Source of the DNA: Paragemmobacter amnigenus
GTDB lineage: Bacteria > Pseudomonadota > Alphaproteobacteria > Rhodobacterales > Rhodobacteraceae
Reading direction: 5' to 3'
DNA length: 64,000 nucleotides
Assembly: GCF_009908265.2 (NCBI RefSeq)
Contig: NZ_JAAATX020000005.1
Span: 1-64,000 of the forward strand
In this document: piece after piece, positions 34,405 through 43,624 of the stretch
How positions within the stretch are numbered: position 1 is the first letter of the stretch
Layout of the letters: each line of letters opens with the position of its first letter
Position numbers and translations under genes: made by a program
The notes under the pieces: model-generated
Databases searched by the model: none
Told to the model about the DNA's origin: nothing
The model's input: the letters and a program-made list of their open reading frames with translations, nothing else

Positions 34405-35429
34405 TCCTCAAGGGGCTCGAGGCCACCCGCTACTGCGCCCGCCCCGACCCCGCACGGGCAGGCCTCCTGATCTTCGGCGCCGACACCATGCGCGTCGCCC
34501 TCAAACGGCAAGAGGCCATCGCCGCCCTCATCGGCCCGCAGGGCGAATCGGAAATGCGCCTCACCCGCATCCCCGCCGCCGACCTCCGCAAGGACGCGGC
34601 CCTCCTCCTCGACGCGATCAAGGCGCAGGGCTTCTTCCCCGGCCCCCGCGTCGCCTTTGTCGAGGATGCCGCCGACGGCCTCACCCCCACGATCGAGGCA
34701 GCGCTGAAGGACTGGCGCGCGGGCGACGCCACCATCGTCGTCACCGCAGGCGGCCTGACCGGCAAATCCGCCCTCAAGACACTCTTCGACAAACACCCGA
34801 ACGCCGTCTCCATCGGCCTCTACGACGACCCGCCCTCGCGCGAGGAAATCGAGGACGCGCTGAAGAAAGCCGGCCTCACCGCCATAGACCGCGAGGCGAT
34901 GACCGACCTCTCCAACCTCGCCCGCGCGCTCGACCCCGGCGATTTCCGCCAGACGCTGGAAAAGATCGCCCTCTACAAGCACGGCGATGCAACCCCCCTG
35001 ACCCCCGCCGAAATCGCCGCCCTCGCCCCCGCCACGATCGAGGCCGAGGTGGACGAACTCGTCACCGCCGTCGCCGACCGCCGCGCCGCGGATGTCGGCC
35101 CCCTCCTGCGCCGTCTCGAAGGTCAGGGAACCCAGGCCGTCGGCCTCTGCATCGCCACCATGCGCCACTTCCGCGCCCTGCACGCCGCCGTCACCGATCC
35201 GGGCGGCATCCAGTCCGGCATCGCCAAGGCGCGCGGCATCCCGTTCAAGGCCCGCGACGCCATGGCCCGTCAGGCCCAGAACTGGGGTGCGCCCGCGCTG
35301 GAAAAAGCGATCACCGACCTCGTCGAATGCGACCTGACCCTCCGCTCCGCCTCGCGCGCGCCCGCCATGGCGGTGATGGAACGCACCCTCCTGCGCCTCG
35401 CCCTCTCGCGCGGCAACCGCGGCCGCTGA
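34401..35429 (+). CDS. holA: DNA polymerase III delta subunit
   Basis: A 342-residue HolA, the clamp-loader subunit that opens the beta sliding clamp. The domain begins KGLEATRYCARPDPARAGL, and the C-terminal part contains ALDPGDFRQTLEKIALYK and the collar-type end. It overlaps lptE by four bases (ATGA). Length and context match the family. Confidence 0.92.
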   Translation: MILKGLEATRYCARPDPARAGLLIFGADTMRVALKRQEAIAALIGPQGESEMRLTRIPAADLRKDAALLLDAIKAQGFFPGPRVAFVEDAADGLTPTIEAALKDWRAGDATIVVTAGGLTGKSALKTLFDKHPNAVSIGLYDDPPSREEIEDALKKAGLTAIDREAMTDLSNLARALDPGDFRQTLEKIALYKHGDATPLTPAEIAALAPATIEAEVDELVTAVADRRAADVGPLLRRLEGQGTQAVGLCIATMRHFRALHAAVTDPGGIQSGIAKARGIPFKARDAMARQAQNWGAPALEKAITDLVECDLTLRSASRAPAMAVMERTLLRLALSRGNRGR

Positions 35430-35580
35430 CCCCTCCCGCGCCGACGCCCGAGCGCCAAGTCAACCGGCCCCGCCCCGTCCGCGACCGCACCCCGCGCCGG
35501 ACCAACCGCGCACCACCCGCCCCATCCCGACGCGACGGCCCCGCTCCCCAGCTCCAACCGCGCCACCCCCAAGGCTCCCC

Positions 35581-35865
35581 CGACCTCACCCGTAACAACC
35601 GCATGACAACCCCATGCGGAACACGCCCGACCAACCCGCATCGACCCAACGCCTCCCGACCACCCCCATGGGAAACCCGCACAGGCATCCCCGCGACCAG
35701 CCGCGATCAGTCCCACGCACGCGGCCAACCACCCCGCCCCGATCCGCCCGACCTCACCCATGACAACCGCATGACAACCCCATCCGGAACCTGCCCGCCC
35801 CCCGTCAACCCTACGCCTCCCGACCACCCCCACAGGCATCCCCGCGTGCAGCAGCCCCCGATCAA
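35581..35865. repeat. Imperfect tandem duplication, 168-base period
   Basis: In the 647-base gap between holA and the HPP gene, a unit starting CGACCTCACCC at 35581 recurs at 35749 with the shared blocks ACAACCGCATGACAACCCCAT, ACGCCTCCCGACCACCCCCA and ACAGGCATCCCCGCG. The second copy has internal deletions. No convincing gene lies here; a minus-strand frame through it is low-complexity. Confidence 0.7.
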
Positions 35866-35940
35866 CCCCATGCATCCCTTGCCGATCCGCCCCGCCACCC
35901 CAACCACCCGCACCGCGGCCCCGTCCTCGCTCCCCCATCC

Positions 35941-35974
35941 CGTTAACCTTAACCCGCCCGCGTTAAGGTTAACG
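35941..35974. promoter_or_regulatory. 13-bp perfect inverted repeat upstream of HPP gene
   Basis: Arms CGTTAACCTTAAC and GTTAAGGTTAACG flank an 8-base GC-rich loop. It is an AT-rich island in very GC-rich DNA about 100 bases before the HPP gene, so an operator is possible. Confidence 0.6.
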
Positions 35975-36076
35975 CGCCCCGCCCCACTGCCGGAAACGGC
36001 CCCCTTCCCGTCGCCCCCACCGTTGCCTCTGCCCCGCTTCCACGCCACACAGGGCCGTCCCAACCGGAAACCCGCC

Positions 36077-37144
36077 ATGATCCGCCTGCGCCACTTCGGC
36101 CCCGCCATGACCGCCCCCACCATGGCCGAGGCCATCCGCGCCGCCCTCGGGGCGGGTGTCGGCCTGCTCGCCTGCAACCTGATCCTCTGGCTGGCTGCCC
36201 CTGCCGCCTCCGGCCTCTTCCTGCTGATCGCCCCCTTCGGCGCCACTGCCTTCCTGATCTTCGTCGTCCCCAACAGCCCTCTCGCCCAACCGTGGAGCGT
36301 GGTGGCAGGCAACACGCTGGCCGCCCTTGCCGCCCTCGTCACGCTGGCGCTCGCGCAAGACCCGCTCGTCGCCGCCCCCGCCGCCATCGCGCTGGCCATC
36401 CTCGGCATGGCAGCGGCCCGCGCCTTCCACCCGCCAGCCGGCGCCGTGGCCCTTGCCACCGTCATCTCCGCCCAGTCCCCCGCCTTCTCCGGCTGGACCT
36501 TCGCCCTGTCCCCCGTCCTTGCAGGCTCTGCCGCCCTCGTCGCCACGGGCATCCTGTGGAACCGCGCCACGGGCCGCGTCTATCCCTTCCGCCAGCCCCC
36601 GCCGCCCTCGTCCCACGGCACCGCCGACCCCGCCCCCGACCGCCGCCTCGGGCTCGCGCCCGCCGACCTCGCCCATCTCCTCGACCGCCTCCGCATGTCG
36701 CCCAATATCGGCGTGGAAGACCTCGCCCGCGTCCTCTCCGCCGCAGGAACCGAGGCCGCCGCCCACCACCTCGGCCATCTCTCGGCAGCCGACATCATGT
36801 CGCGCGACCTTGTCACCGCGGCGCCGACCGACAGCCTGCAAAGCCTTGCCGCCGCCTTCCGCACCCACAGGTTCAAGACATTGCCCCTGTCCGATCACGG
36901 CCATTACGCAGGGCTGATCGACCAGTCCGCCCTCCTTGGCCTGACCGATCCCGCCACCACCGCAGCCGACCTTGCCGCACCCGTGGCCACCCTTCCCCCC
37001 GACGCCACCGCAGCCGACCTGATGGACCTGCTCGCCGACGGGCGCCAACAGGCGGTCCCCATCCTCGACGGCCCCCGCCTTGCCGGTCTCGTCACGCGCT
37101 CGGACCTCATCGCCCTGCTCTCGGCCCGCCTCCGCGACAGCTAG
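36077..37144 (+). CDS. HPP family membrane protein with CBS domains
   Basis: A 355-residue protein. The first 170 residues hold four to five membrane helices with the HPP signature (ARAFHPPAGAVAL). The rest is a pair of CBS domains (starting ADIMSRDLVTAAPTDSLQSL and ending RLAGLVTRSDLIALL), which usually sense adenosyl ligands. HPP proteins have been linked to nitrite or other anion transport, but the substrate here is not known. Reading starts at ATG 36077; the frame is open much further upstream, but that part is compositional. Confidence 0.85.
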   Translation: MIRLRHFGPAMTAPTMAEAIRAALGAGVGLLACNLILWLAAPAASGLFLLIAPFGATAFLIFVVPNSPLAQPWSVVAGNTLAALAALVTLALAQDPLVAAPAAIALAILGMAAARAFHPPAGAVALATVISAQSPAFSGWTFALSPVLAGSAALVATGILWNRATGRVYPFRQPPPPSSHGTADPAPDRRLGLAPADLAHLLDRLRMSPNIGVEDLARVLSAAGTEAAAHHLGHLSAADIMSRDLVTAAPTDSLQSLAAAFRTHRFKTLPLSDHGHYAGLIDQSALLGLTDPATTAADLAAPVATLPPDATAADLMDLLADGRQQAVPILDGPRLAGLVTRSDLIALLSARLRDS

Positions 37145-37176
37145 ACAGAACCCCGCCGCCATGGCCTTATCCGCCC

Positions 37177-37635
37177 ATGACCCAGCCCTTCGCCGCCCTG
37201 CATCACGACTGCGCCGCCCTCGGCACGCGGCTCTTCACCGTCACCACCCATGACCTGACGCACGACCTCTTCCGTCGCGCCTATACCTCGCACCCCGTCG
37301 AATACCCTGCCCACGGCACCAAACCGCTGATCCGCGACGCGTGGTACGACCTCTGCATCACCCGCGCGCAGCCCTTCGTCGCGAATACGCCCGCCGACTT
37401 CGCCACCGTCTTCTTCGACCACGCGCTCATCACCGCCATGGGCCTCGGCTCCGCCGCCAACCTGCCGGTGATCGCCGATGACGGCACCGTCCCCGCCACC
37501 GTCAACCTTCTGGCCGAACCCCACCACTTCACCCCTGACCGCCTGACCACCTACACGGCCCTCGTCGCGCAACACCGCCCCGCCCTCCTCTCCTTCATCT
37601 CGGCCCAAATACTCCACGGGGGTCCGGGGGTGTGA
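37177..37635 (+). CDS. GAF-domain protein
   Basis: A 152-residue cytoplasmic protein resembling a single GAF domain (FVANTPADFATVFFDHALI, NLPVIADDGTVPATVNLL). No chromophore-binding Cys is evident, so a small-ligand sensor is the best guess. The last 14 codons come from a dispersed repeat that also occurs at 54.1 kb, so the natural C-terminus may have been replaced. It lies 32 bases behind the HPP gene and 34 bases before a LysR regulator, all on one strand. Confidence 0.7.
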   Translation: MTQPFAALHHDCAALGTRLFTVTTHDLTHDLFRRAYTSHPVEYPAHGTKPLIRDAWYDLCITRAQPFVANTPADFATVFFDHALITAMGLGSAANLPVIADDGTVPATVNLLAEPHHFTPDRLTTYTALVAQHRPALLSFISAQILHGGPGV

Positions 37636-37644
37636 AACCCCCGG
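37593..37644. repeat. Dispersed intergenic repeat, copy 1
   Basis: Shares CTTCATC, CGGCCCAAATAC and GGGGTCCGGGGGTG with a second copy at 54131-54178, and ends in a CCGGGGG/CCCCCGG hairpin. It covers the end of the GAF gene. Confidence 0.8.
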
Positions 37645-37669
37645 TCCCCGCCCGCCAGAGGCGCGCCGC

Positions 37670-38572
37670 ATGGCCTTCACCCTCCGCCAGCTCCAGTTCT
37701 TCGTCGCCGCCGCCGAGGCGGGCAGCGTCTCGGGCGCCGCCCGTGCCCTTTCCATCTCGCAATCCTCGGTGACCGAGGCGATCCGCGCCCTCGAGGACGA
37801 CCTTGGCGTCACCCTCTTCGACCGTCAGGCGCGTGGCCTTCTCATCACGCACAAGGGCTCGGCCTTCCTGCGCCACGCGCGCCAGATCCTGTCGGACGTC
37901 GCCACCGCCCGCACCGCCTTCCGGGACGAGGCCGAAACCGCCACCGGCCGCCTCTCGCTGGGCGTCACCTCCCTCGTCGCGGGCTATGTCCTCTCCGACA
38001 TCCTCTCGCGCTTCCGCCACGCCTTCCCCCGCGTCGACCTCAACGTGATCGAGGACAGCGGCGAGTATCTCCAGCACCTCCTGATCGGCGGAGAGCTTGA
38101 CGTCGCCGTCCTCCTCACCTCCTCGGTCCGCGACCGCATGGCGCTGCAGGTCGAAACCCTCCTCGTCTCGCCCTACCGCCTCTGGCTTCCCCTCGGCCAC
38201 CCGCTCGCCCAGCAAGAGGCGATCGCGCTGGACGAACTCGCAGGCCAGCCCCTCATCCAGCTCATGGTGGACGAGATCGAGGAAAGCACCCGCCGCCTCA
38301 CCGCCGCCCTGCCCGTCAAACCCGAAATCGCCTTCCGCACCCGCAGCGTCGAGGCCGTCCGCTCCCTCGTCGCCACCGGCGCGGGGCTGGCGATCCTGCC
38401 CAGCCTCGTCTACCGCCCGTGGTCGCTCGAAGGCGACCGGATCGAGATCCGCGATGTCTCGGGCGACCTGCCCACGGTGCAGGTGGGGCTTGCATGGCGG
38501 CGCGGCGCGCCCCTGTCGCCCCCCGCGCTGAACTTCATCCGTTCGGCGCAAAGCAACATCCCGAATCTCTGA
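37670..38572 (+). CDS. LysR-type transcriptional regulator
   Basis: A 300-residue LysR regulator. The winged helix-turn-helix is at residues 3-60 (LRQLQFFVAAAEAGSVSGAA, SQSSVTEAIRALEDDLGVTL), followed by a periplasmic-binding-like effector domain with SLGVTSLVAGYVLSDIL. It resembles the CysB/CbbR-like group only in general terms, so the inducer is unknown. The targets might be the HPP/GAF genes upstream or other genes; there is no divergent neighbour, which is unusual for this family. Confidence 0.92.
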   Translation: MAFTLRQLQFFVAAAEAGSVSGAARALSISQSSVTEAIRALEDDLGVTLFDRQARGLLITHKGSAFLRHARQILSDVATARTAFRDEAETATGRLSLGVTSLVAGYVLSDILSRFRHAFPRVDLNVIEDSGEYLQHLLIGGELDVAVLLTSSVRDRMALQVETLLVSPYRLWLPLGHPLAQQEAIALDELAGQPLIQLMVDEIEESTRRLTAALPVKPEIAFRTRSVEAVRSLVATGAGLAILPSLVYRPWSLEGDRIEIRDVSGDLPTVQVGLAWRRGAPLSPPALNFIRSAQSNIPNL

Positions 38573-38712
38573 TCCACGCAAAGGGATAGGCAGGCAGCAA
38601 CTTTTTTCAGATTGATATAGATTAATGTGTGCGCCCAGAGCCGCGTTAGGCCCTGCTGCTCAGGGCCCCGCGTCCGGTGTGGGCGGAACCGTTGGCAAAA
38701 GGCCTATCCACG

Positions 38713-39968
38713 ATGGACTCCGTCGGCGTCGTGCTCTGGTTCTTCCGCGAACAGCCGCTTCTGGCCGCCATCCTGCTGCTGGTCTTCGAACTGCCGCGCT
38801 ACGGCTTCTCGACGCTTGCCATGCTGGTCGCATCCTTCCGCAGCACCCACAGCCGCCGCGTCCGGCTTCCCGCGATCTCGGCCATCATCCCTTCCATGAC
38901 GGCGCGGCGGGCCTGCGCGCCACGGTCGACAGCCTCCGCCCCCCCGCGCAAGGCATATCGGAAATCCTGATCGTCGATGACGGCTCGACCGACGGCACCG
39001 CCGCCATCGCCGCGGCTCTGGCTCGGGAAGACCCGCGCATCCGCATCCTCACCCACCCCCTACGCAGCGGAAAGAGCGCGGCCATCAACCACGCCGCCAC
39101 GCGCGCCACCGGCACCCTGCTCCTGACCGTGGACGTCGACACCGTCGCGGCCCCCGGATCGGTGCCCGCTCTGGCCGCTGCCTTCCGCAATCCCGCCGTG
39201 GCGGTCGCCTCCGGCAATGTCACCATCCGCAACGCCGCCCGAAATCCGCTGACCGCCCTGCAATCGCTGGAATACTTGCAGTCCATCGCGCTTGGCCGCG
39301 GCTTTCTGGACCATCTGGGATCGGTCGGCTGCTGCTCCGGTGCCTTTTCCATGTTCCGCCGCGCCCCCTTCCTTGCCGCAGGCGGCCTGAATGTCGGGCC
39401 GGGCGAAGACCTCGAAATCACCCTGCGCCTGCGCGAGGCAGGCCACCGGACGCGCTTCATAGGCTCTGCCATGGCCGCCACGCTGGCCCCGACGACCCTG
39501 CCCCGCCTGATCCGGCAACGCCTGCGCTGGGACCGCGATGCGCTGGCCATCCGCCTGTTCGCCTATCGCCAGATCCTGCCCTTCCGCCGTGGCGAATCGC
39601 TGGGCTCCACGCTGGAACGGCTCGACTTCCTGCTCTTCGACCTTGCGGCGACACTGGTCTTTCCCTTCTACCTCCTCCACGTCGCCCTCCGCTTCGGAGA
39701 GGCGTTCACCCCCCTCATGGCCGGTGTCCTGCTGCTGCTCTCCGGCATCGCCACCGCGAACCTGCTGCTCGTCCACCTTGCCCTGCGCCGCCTGCCCACA
39801 CTGCCGGAACTGGCCGTGATCCCCGCCTTCGCGCTCTATCAGGGGATCGTCCTGCGCTTCCTGCGCTTCTTCGCCTTCAGCGACGAACTCCTCTTCGCCG
39901 GATCGCACCGCGATGCCTTCGTTCCCCCCCGCATCCGCCGCGCGCTTTACGGAAGGGATGGCACATGA
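38713..39968 (+). pseudogene. Membrane glycosyltransferase family 2 with a frameshift
   Basis: A GT2 enzyme broken near codon 61. The start (MDSVGVVLWFFREQP, an N-terminal membrane helix, then SAIIPS) is in one frame; from HDGAAGLRATVDSL on the protein continues in the other. A single missing base around 38893-38897 would explain it. The rest is intact: VDDGSTDGT, a DVDT site, EDLEITLRLREAGH, QRLRWDRD, and three C-terminal helices. It is cellulose/hyaluronan-synthase-like. The HlyD-type partner overlaps its stop by ATGA. A sequencing error is as likely as a true mutation. Confidence 0.8.
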
Positions 39969-41014
39969 CCACCCATCACCCCCTGCCGGACCCCGTCGAC
40001 AGCCGCCGCGCCACCGCGGGCGGGATGGTCCGCACCGCCTATGCGCTGGCCGTGGGGGGCCTCGCGCTTGTCCTGCTCTGGCTGGCCGTCAAACCGCTGG
40101 TCTATACCCAGACCCCGGGCCGCGTCGTCGCCCCCGCCTACATCGTCTCGACCCCCTACAACTCGCGCGTCCTTGCCGTCTATGCCGCGCCGGGCGCGCG
40201 CATCCGCGCCGGCGACCGCATCGCCAAGGTCCGCTCGCCCGAGGTGCAGGCCCTCATGGCCACCCTCGCCGCCGCACTGGCCGAACAGGTCAATGTTCTG
40301 GCCGAACTCCGCATCCGCCTCACCGTGGCCGAGGCAAGCGTCCCCTCCGCCCGCCAGCGCGCGCAGATTTCGGCCTATAACGTCGCTCGCCTTGGCGGGC
40401 TGTCCTGCGAAAGCACGGCAACCTTCTGCTCCGACATCTACCGCGAAAACGCCCTCGCCACCGGCGCGCTCGCCCAGATCGAGGCCGAAATCACCGAACT
40501 CCGCGCCCAGCTCGAGAGGGTCGAACAGGCCCGCCGCACCGTGGCCGACCTCCGCGATTCCGTGATCGCGGGCTTCCAGAGCGGCGAACAGATCAGCCCC
40601 GTCGACGGCGTTGTCGGCCCCGAAATCGCCCATCCGGGACAAAGCGTGACCGCGGGCGACACCATCGCCACCATCCTCGACGACAGCGCGGCGCAGATCG
40701 AATGGGTGCTGGACGGCTCGCGCATCCGCCAGCCGCGGCAGGGCGATCCGGTCTACATCATCGACGGCAACCATGTCATGCGCGGCTCCGTCTCGTCGGT
40801 CCTGTCCATCGCGGGCATCTCCTCGCAGACGACCTCGATCTTCCGCGGTCCCGCACAGGGGCAGGTCGTCCGGGTCAGTCTCGACGAAACCGAGGACTAC
40901 CCCCCCGTCCTGACCGATGTCGAAGTGCGCTACAATTACTGGCGCTCCCTCGACGGTGCCGTCGAACTCTATGTCCGCATGATGGAGGTGACAGGGCTAT
41001 GGCGCGACCATTGA
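39965..41014 (+). CDS. HlyD-family membrane fusion protein
   Basis: A 349-residue protein with one N-terminal membrane helix (residues 25-45), a biotinyl-lipoyl-like half (YNSRVLAVYAAPGARIRAGDRI), a helical hairpin (residues 100-200) and the second half (SPVDGVVGPEIAHPGQSVTAGDTI). Together with the adjacent glycosyltransferase it looks like an exopolysaccharide synthesis and export pair, comparable to Alg8/Alg44-type arrangements. The start codon overlaps the glycosyltransferase stop. Two cysteines (LSCESTATFCSD) in the hairpin are unusual. Confidence 0.83.
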   Translation: MTTHHPLPDPVDSRRATAGGMVRTAYALAVGGLALVLLWLAVKPLVYTQTPGRVVAPAYIVSTPYNSRVLAVYAAPGARIRAGDRIAKVRSPEVQALMATLAAALAEQVNVLAELRIRLTVAEASVPSARQRAQISAYNVARLGGLSCESTATFCSDIYRENALATGALAQIEAEITELRAQLERVEQARRTVADLRDSVIAGFQSGEQISPVDGVVGPEIAHPGQSVTAGDTIATILDDSAAQIEWVLDGSRIRQPRQGDPVYIIDGNHVMRGSVSSVLSIAGISSQTTSIFRGPAQGQVVRVSLDETEDYPPVLTDVEVRYNYWRSLDGAVELYVRMMEVTGLWRDH

Positions 41015-41211
41015 CCCCACCGCCCCCCGACGGTCCGGACGACACCGTCATCCACCATTTCCTCTGCGCCCATGTCGGTCGCACCCCCACCTTCCGCCTC
41101 TCGGGTGGCCGGCGCTACTGCCCGAAATGCCACCGCCCGCTCGACCCTGACCGCAGCGATTGGGAAATGCTGGACACCGCCCCCGTACGGGCGGGCCATT
41201 CCACCACCTGA
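40999..41211 (+). CDS. Small zinc-ribbon-like protein
   Basis: A 70-residue protein whose start lies inside the last codons of the HlyD gene. It has CAH and CPKC elements (FLCAHVGRT and RRYCPKCHRPL) that could bind one zinc ion. I do not recognise it. The overlap suggests it belongs to the glycosyltransferase-HlyD unit. Confidence 0.6.
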   Translation: MARPLTPPPPDGPDDTVIHHFLCAHVGRTPTFRLSGGRRYCPKCHRPLDPDRSDWEMLDTAPVRAGHSTT

Positions 41212-41227
41212 CGGCCCCTCGTCATCC

Positions 41228-41275
41228 ATCGGAAAAACCGATACCACCCATCAGCGTTTTGATATTGCGAAACGC
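41228..41275. promoter_or_regulatory. Two dyads upstream of the ABC transporter operon
   Basis: ATCGG-AAAAA-CCGAT (41228-41242) and GCGTTT-N10-AAACGC (41254-41275) lie 80-130 bases before the substrate-binding protein gene, in a 146-base gap. Possible operator sites; no regulator is adjacent. Confidence 0.35.
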
Positions 41276-41357
41276 AAAGCGTGGCCTACCGTAGTCGACC
41301 ATGACCGGAAAACCGGCAGCCTGCGCCATCACGCGCCCTCACAGGGAGAATTTCAGC

Positions 41358-42521
41358 ATGACGAACCGTTCCGTTAAGATTGCCGCCACCTCCGCCCTTG
41401 CCCTCATCACCGGCCTCGGCCCCGCCGCCGCCCAGATGACCGAAGTCGGCGCCGGCGAAGGCGCGCTCTCCATCGTCGCATGGGCGGGCTACATCGAACG
41501 CGGCGAAACCGACCCCGCCTTCGACTGGGTGACAAAGTTCGAAGAGGCGTCGGGCTGCAAGGTCAGCGTCAAGACCGCCAACACCTCGGACGAGATGGTT
41601 GCCCTGATGAACGAAGGCGGCTTCGACCTCGTCACCGCCTCGGGCGACGCCTCGCTCCGCCTCATCGCAGGCGGCCGCGTGCAGGAGATCAACAAGGACC
41701 TCATCCCGTCGTGGTCCACCATCGACCCCCGCCTTCAGGACGCGCCCTGGCACACCGTCGACGGCAAGCATTACGGCGTGCCCTACATGTGGGGCCCCAA
41801 CGTCCTGATGTACAACACCGAAGTGTTCAAGGAACCGCCGACCTCGTGGAACGTCGTGTTCGAAGAGATGACGCTCTCCGACGGCCAGTCGAACAAGGGC
41901 CGCGTGCAGGCCTATGACGGCCCGATCCACGTCGCAGACGCCGCGCAATATCTGATGTTCCACAAGCCGGAACTCGGCATCACCTCGCCCTACGAGTTGA
42001 ACGAGGATCAGTACAAGGCCGCGCTCGACCTCCTGCGCGGGCAGCGCGAACTGGTCAGCCGCTACTGGCACGACGCCTTCATCCAGATCGACGACTTCAA
42101 GAACGAAGGCGTGGTCGCCTCGGGCTCTTGGCCCTTCCAGGTCAACCTGCTCAAGGCCGGCGGCGCCCCCGTCGCCTCCACCATCCCGCAGGAAGGTGCG
42201 ACCGGCTGGGCCGACACCACCATGCTGCATGTCGACAGCGAACACCCGAACTGCGCCTATATGTGGTTCGAACACCAGCTCGCCTCGAACCTGCAATCTG
42301 ACCTCTCGGTCTGGTTCGGCGCGAACCCCTCCGTCCCCGCCGCCTGCACCGACGGGCGCGGGATGCAGACGGCCGAGGGCTGCACGGCGAACGGTCTGGA
42401 CGACTTCGACAAGATCCGCTTCTGGACCACCCCGGTCGCCGACTGCTCGCAGGGCGAGGATACCTGCGTGCCCTATTACCGCTGGGTGTCGGACTACATC
42501 GGCGTCATCGGCGGCCGCTAA
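41358..42521 (+). CDS. Polyamine-type ABC transporter substrate-binding protein
   Basis: A 387-residue periplasmic protein with a signal peptide (cut near PAAAQM), then LSIVAWAGYIERGETD, the PotD/YdcS-like core, and VPYMWGPNVLMYNTEVF. It has four C-terminal cysteines (AACTDGR, EGCTANG, DCSQGEDTC), which could form two disulfides. It is the first gene of a set of binding protein, ATPase, two permeases and aldehyde dehydrogenase, the same content as the E. coli ydcSTUV-patD operon, so putrescine or another polyamine is the likely substrate. The ATG at 41358 follows AGGGAGAA. Confidence 0.88.
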   Translation: MTNRSVKIAATSALALITGLGPAAAQMTEVGAGEGALSIVAWAGYIERGETDPAFDWVTKFEEASGCKVSVKTANTSDEMVALMNEGGFDLVTASGDASLRLIAGGRVQEINKDLIPSWSTIDPRLQDAPWHTVDGKHYGVPYMWGPNVLMYNTEVFKEPPTSWNVVFEEMTLSDGQSNKGRVQAYDGPIHVADAAQYLMFHKPELGITSPYELNEDQYKAALDLLRGQRELVSRYWHDAFIQIDDFKNEGVVASGSWPFQVNLLKAGGAPVASTIPQEGATGWADTTMLHVDSEHPNCAYMWFEHQLASNLQSDLSVWFGANPSVPAACTDGRGMQTAEGCTANGLDDFDKIRFWTTPVADCSQGEDTCVPYYRWVSDYIGVIGGR

Positions 42522-42599
42522 GTCAGCCTCACCGCAACCCACAGGGTGCGCGCCCCGCGCGCACCCGTCCTGCCCCTTTGCCTGACCGGACCCATTCCC

Positions 42600-43607
42600 A
42601 TGACCGCAGCCGTCGAGTTCCAGCGCGTCTCGCGCCATTTCGGTCCCGCCTCCGCGCCGGTCAAGGCAGTCGACGGCGTCGACCTGACCATCGCCGAAGG
42701 CTCCTTCTTCGCCATGCTCGGCCCCTCCGGTTCCGGCAAGACGACCTGCCTGCGCCTCATCTCCGGCTTTGAAAAACCCACTGGCGGCACGATCCGCATC
42801 TTCGGTCAGGATGTCAGCGACATCCCCCCCAACCGCCGCAACGTGAACACGGTCTTTCAGGATTACGCCCTCTTCCCCCACATGAACGTCCGCGACAACG
42901 TGGGCTACGGCCTGATGGTCAAGGGTGTCGACCGCCGCACCCGCGAGGCCCGCGCCGAAGAGATGCTGTCGCTCGTGAAACTCGACGGCTACGGCGACCG
43001 CAAACCCGCCCAGCTTTCGGGCGGCCAGCGTCAGCGCGTGGCGCTGGCCCGTGCGCTTGTGAACGAACCCAAGGTGCTGCTCCTCGACGAACCGCTCGGC
43101 GCGCTGGACCTCAAACTGCGCGAGGCGATGCAGGACGAATTGAAGACCCTGCAAGCCCGCCTCGGCATCACCTTCGTCTTCGTGACGCATGATCAGGGCG
43201 AGGCACTGTCGATGGCCGACAGCCTTGCCGTCTTCAACGAAGGCAGGATCGCCCAGATCGGCACGCCGGCCGAAGTCTACAGCCGCCCCCGCACCCGTTT
43301 CGTGGCCGATTTCGTCGGCTCCTCCAACGTCCTGCCGCCGGAAGTGACGCGCGCCTTCGGTGGCCCCGCCAAATGGTCCTCCCTCCGCCCCGAAATGCTG
43401 CGCCTGACCGCGCCCGACGGCGTGGCGCTCTCGGGCACCGTCACCGGCCTGCGCTACCTTGGCGCGGGCTCGCGCGTGACGGTCGCGCTGAACGGGACCG
43501 AGGTCGCAGCCCAGCTTCCCGCAGGCCAACCCGTCCCCGAACAGGGCGCGACCGTCGGTCTGGCCTTCGACCCCGCCGCCCTGCACGTGATGGAGGGCGA
43601 GGGATGA
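42600..43607 (+). CDS. Polyamine-type ABC transporter ATPase
   Basis: A 335-residue ABC ATPase of the PotA/YdcT group. It has Walker A GPSGSGKTT, Q-loop VFQDYALFPHMNV, signature LSGGQRQRVALARA, Walker B VLLLDEPLGALD and the H-loop VTHDQGEA; a C-terminal TOBE domain follows. It powers the two permeases downstream. The start at 42600 (MTAAVEFQRV) has a weak ribosome binding site; an upstream ATG at 42546 would add residues of no known role. A 283-base gap with a large hairpin separates it from the permeases. Confidence 0.92.
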   Translation: MTAAVEFQRVSRHFGPASAPVKAVDGVDLTIAEGSFFAMLGPSGSGKTTCLRLISGFEKPTGGTIRIFGQDVSDIPPNRRNVNTVFQDYALFPHMNVRDNVGYGLMVKGVDRRTREARAEEMLSLVKLDGYGDRKPAQLSGGQRQRVALARALVNEPKVLLLDEPLGALDLKLREAMQDELKTLQARLGITFVFVTHDQGEALSMADSLAVFNEGRIAQIGTPAEVYSRPRTRFVADFVGSSNVLPPEVTRAFGGPAKWSSLRPEMLRLTAPDGVALSGTVTGLRYLGAGSRVTVALNGTEVAAQLPAGQPVPEQGATVGLAFDPAALHVMEGEG

Positions 43608-43624
43608 TCGCCGCAGGATCCAGA

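Noticed and set aside
35270-35938. 222-codon minus-strand frame through the holA-HPP gap, with two similar CHAVV-GEVG pieces
   Set aside because: The similarity comes from the 168-base DNA duplication; the rest is Gly/Arg low complexity and it runs into holA.
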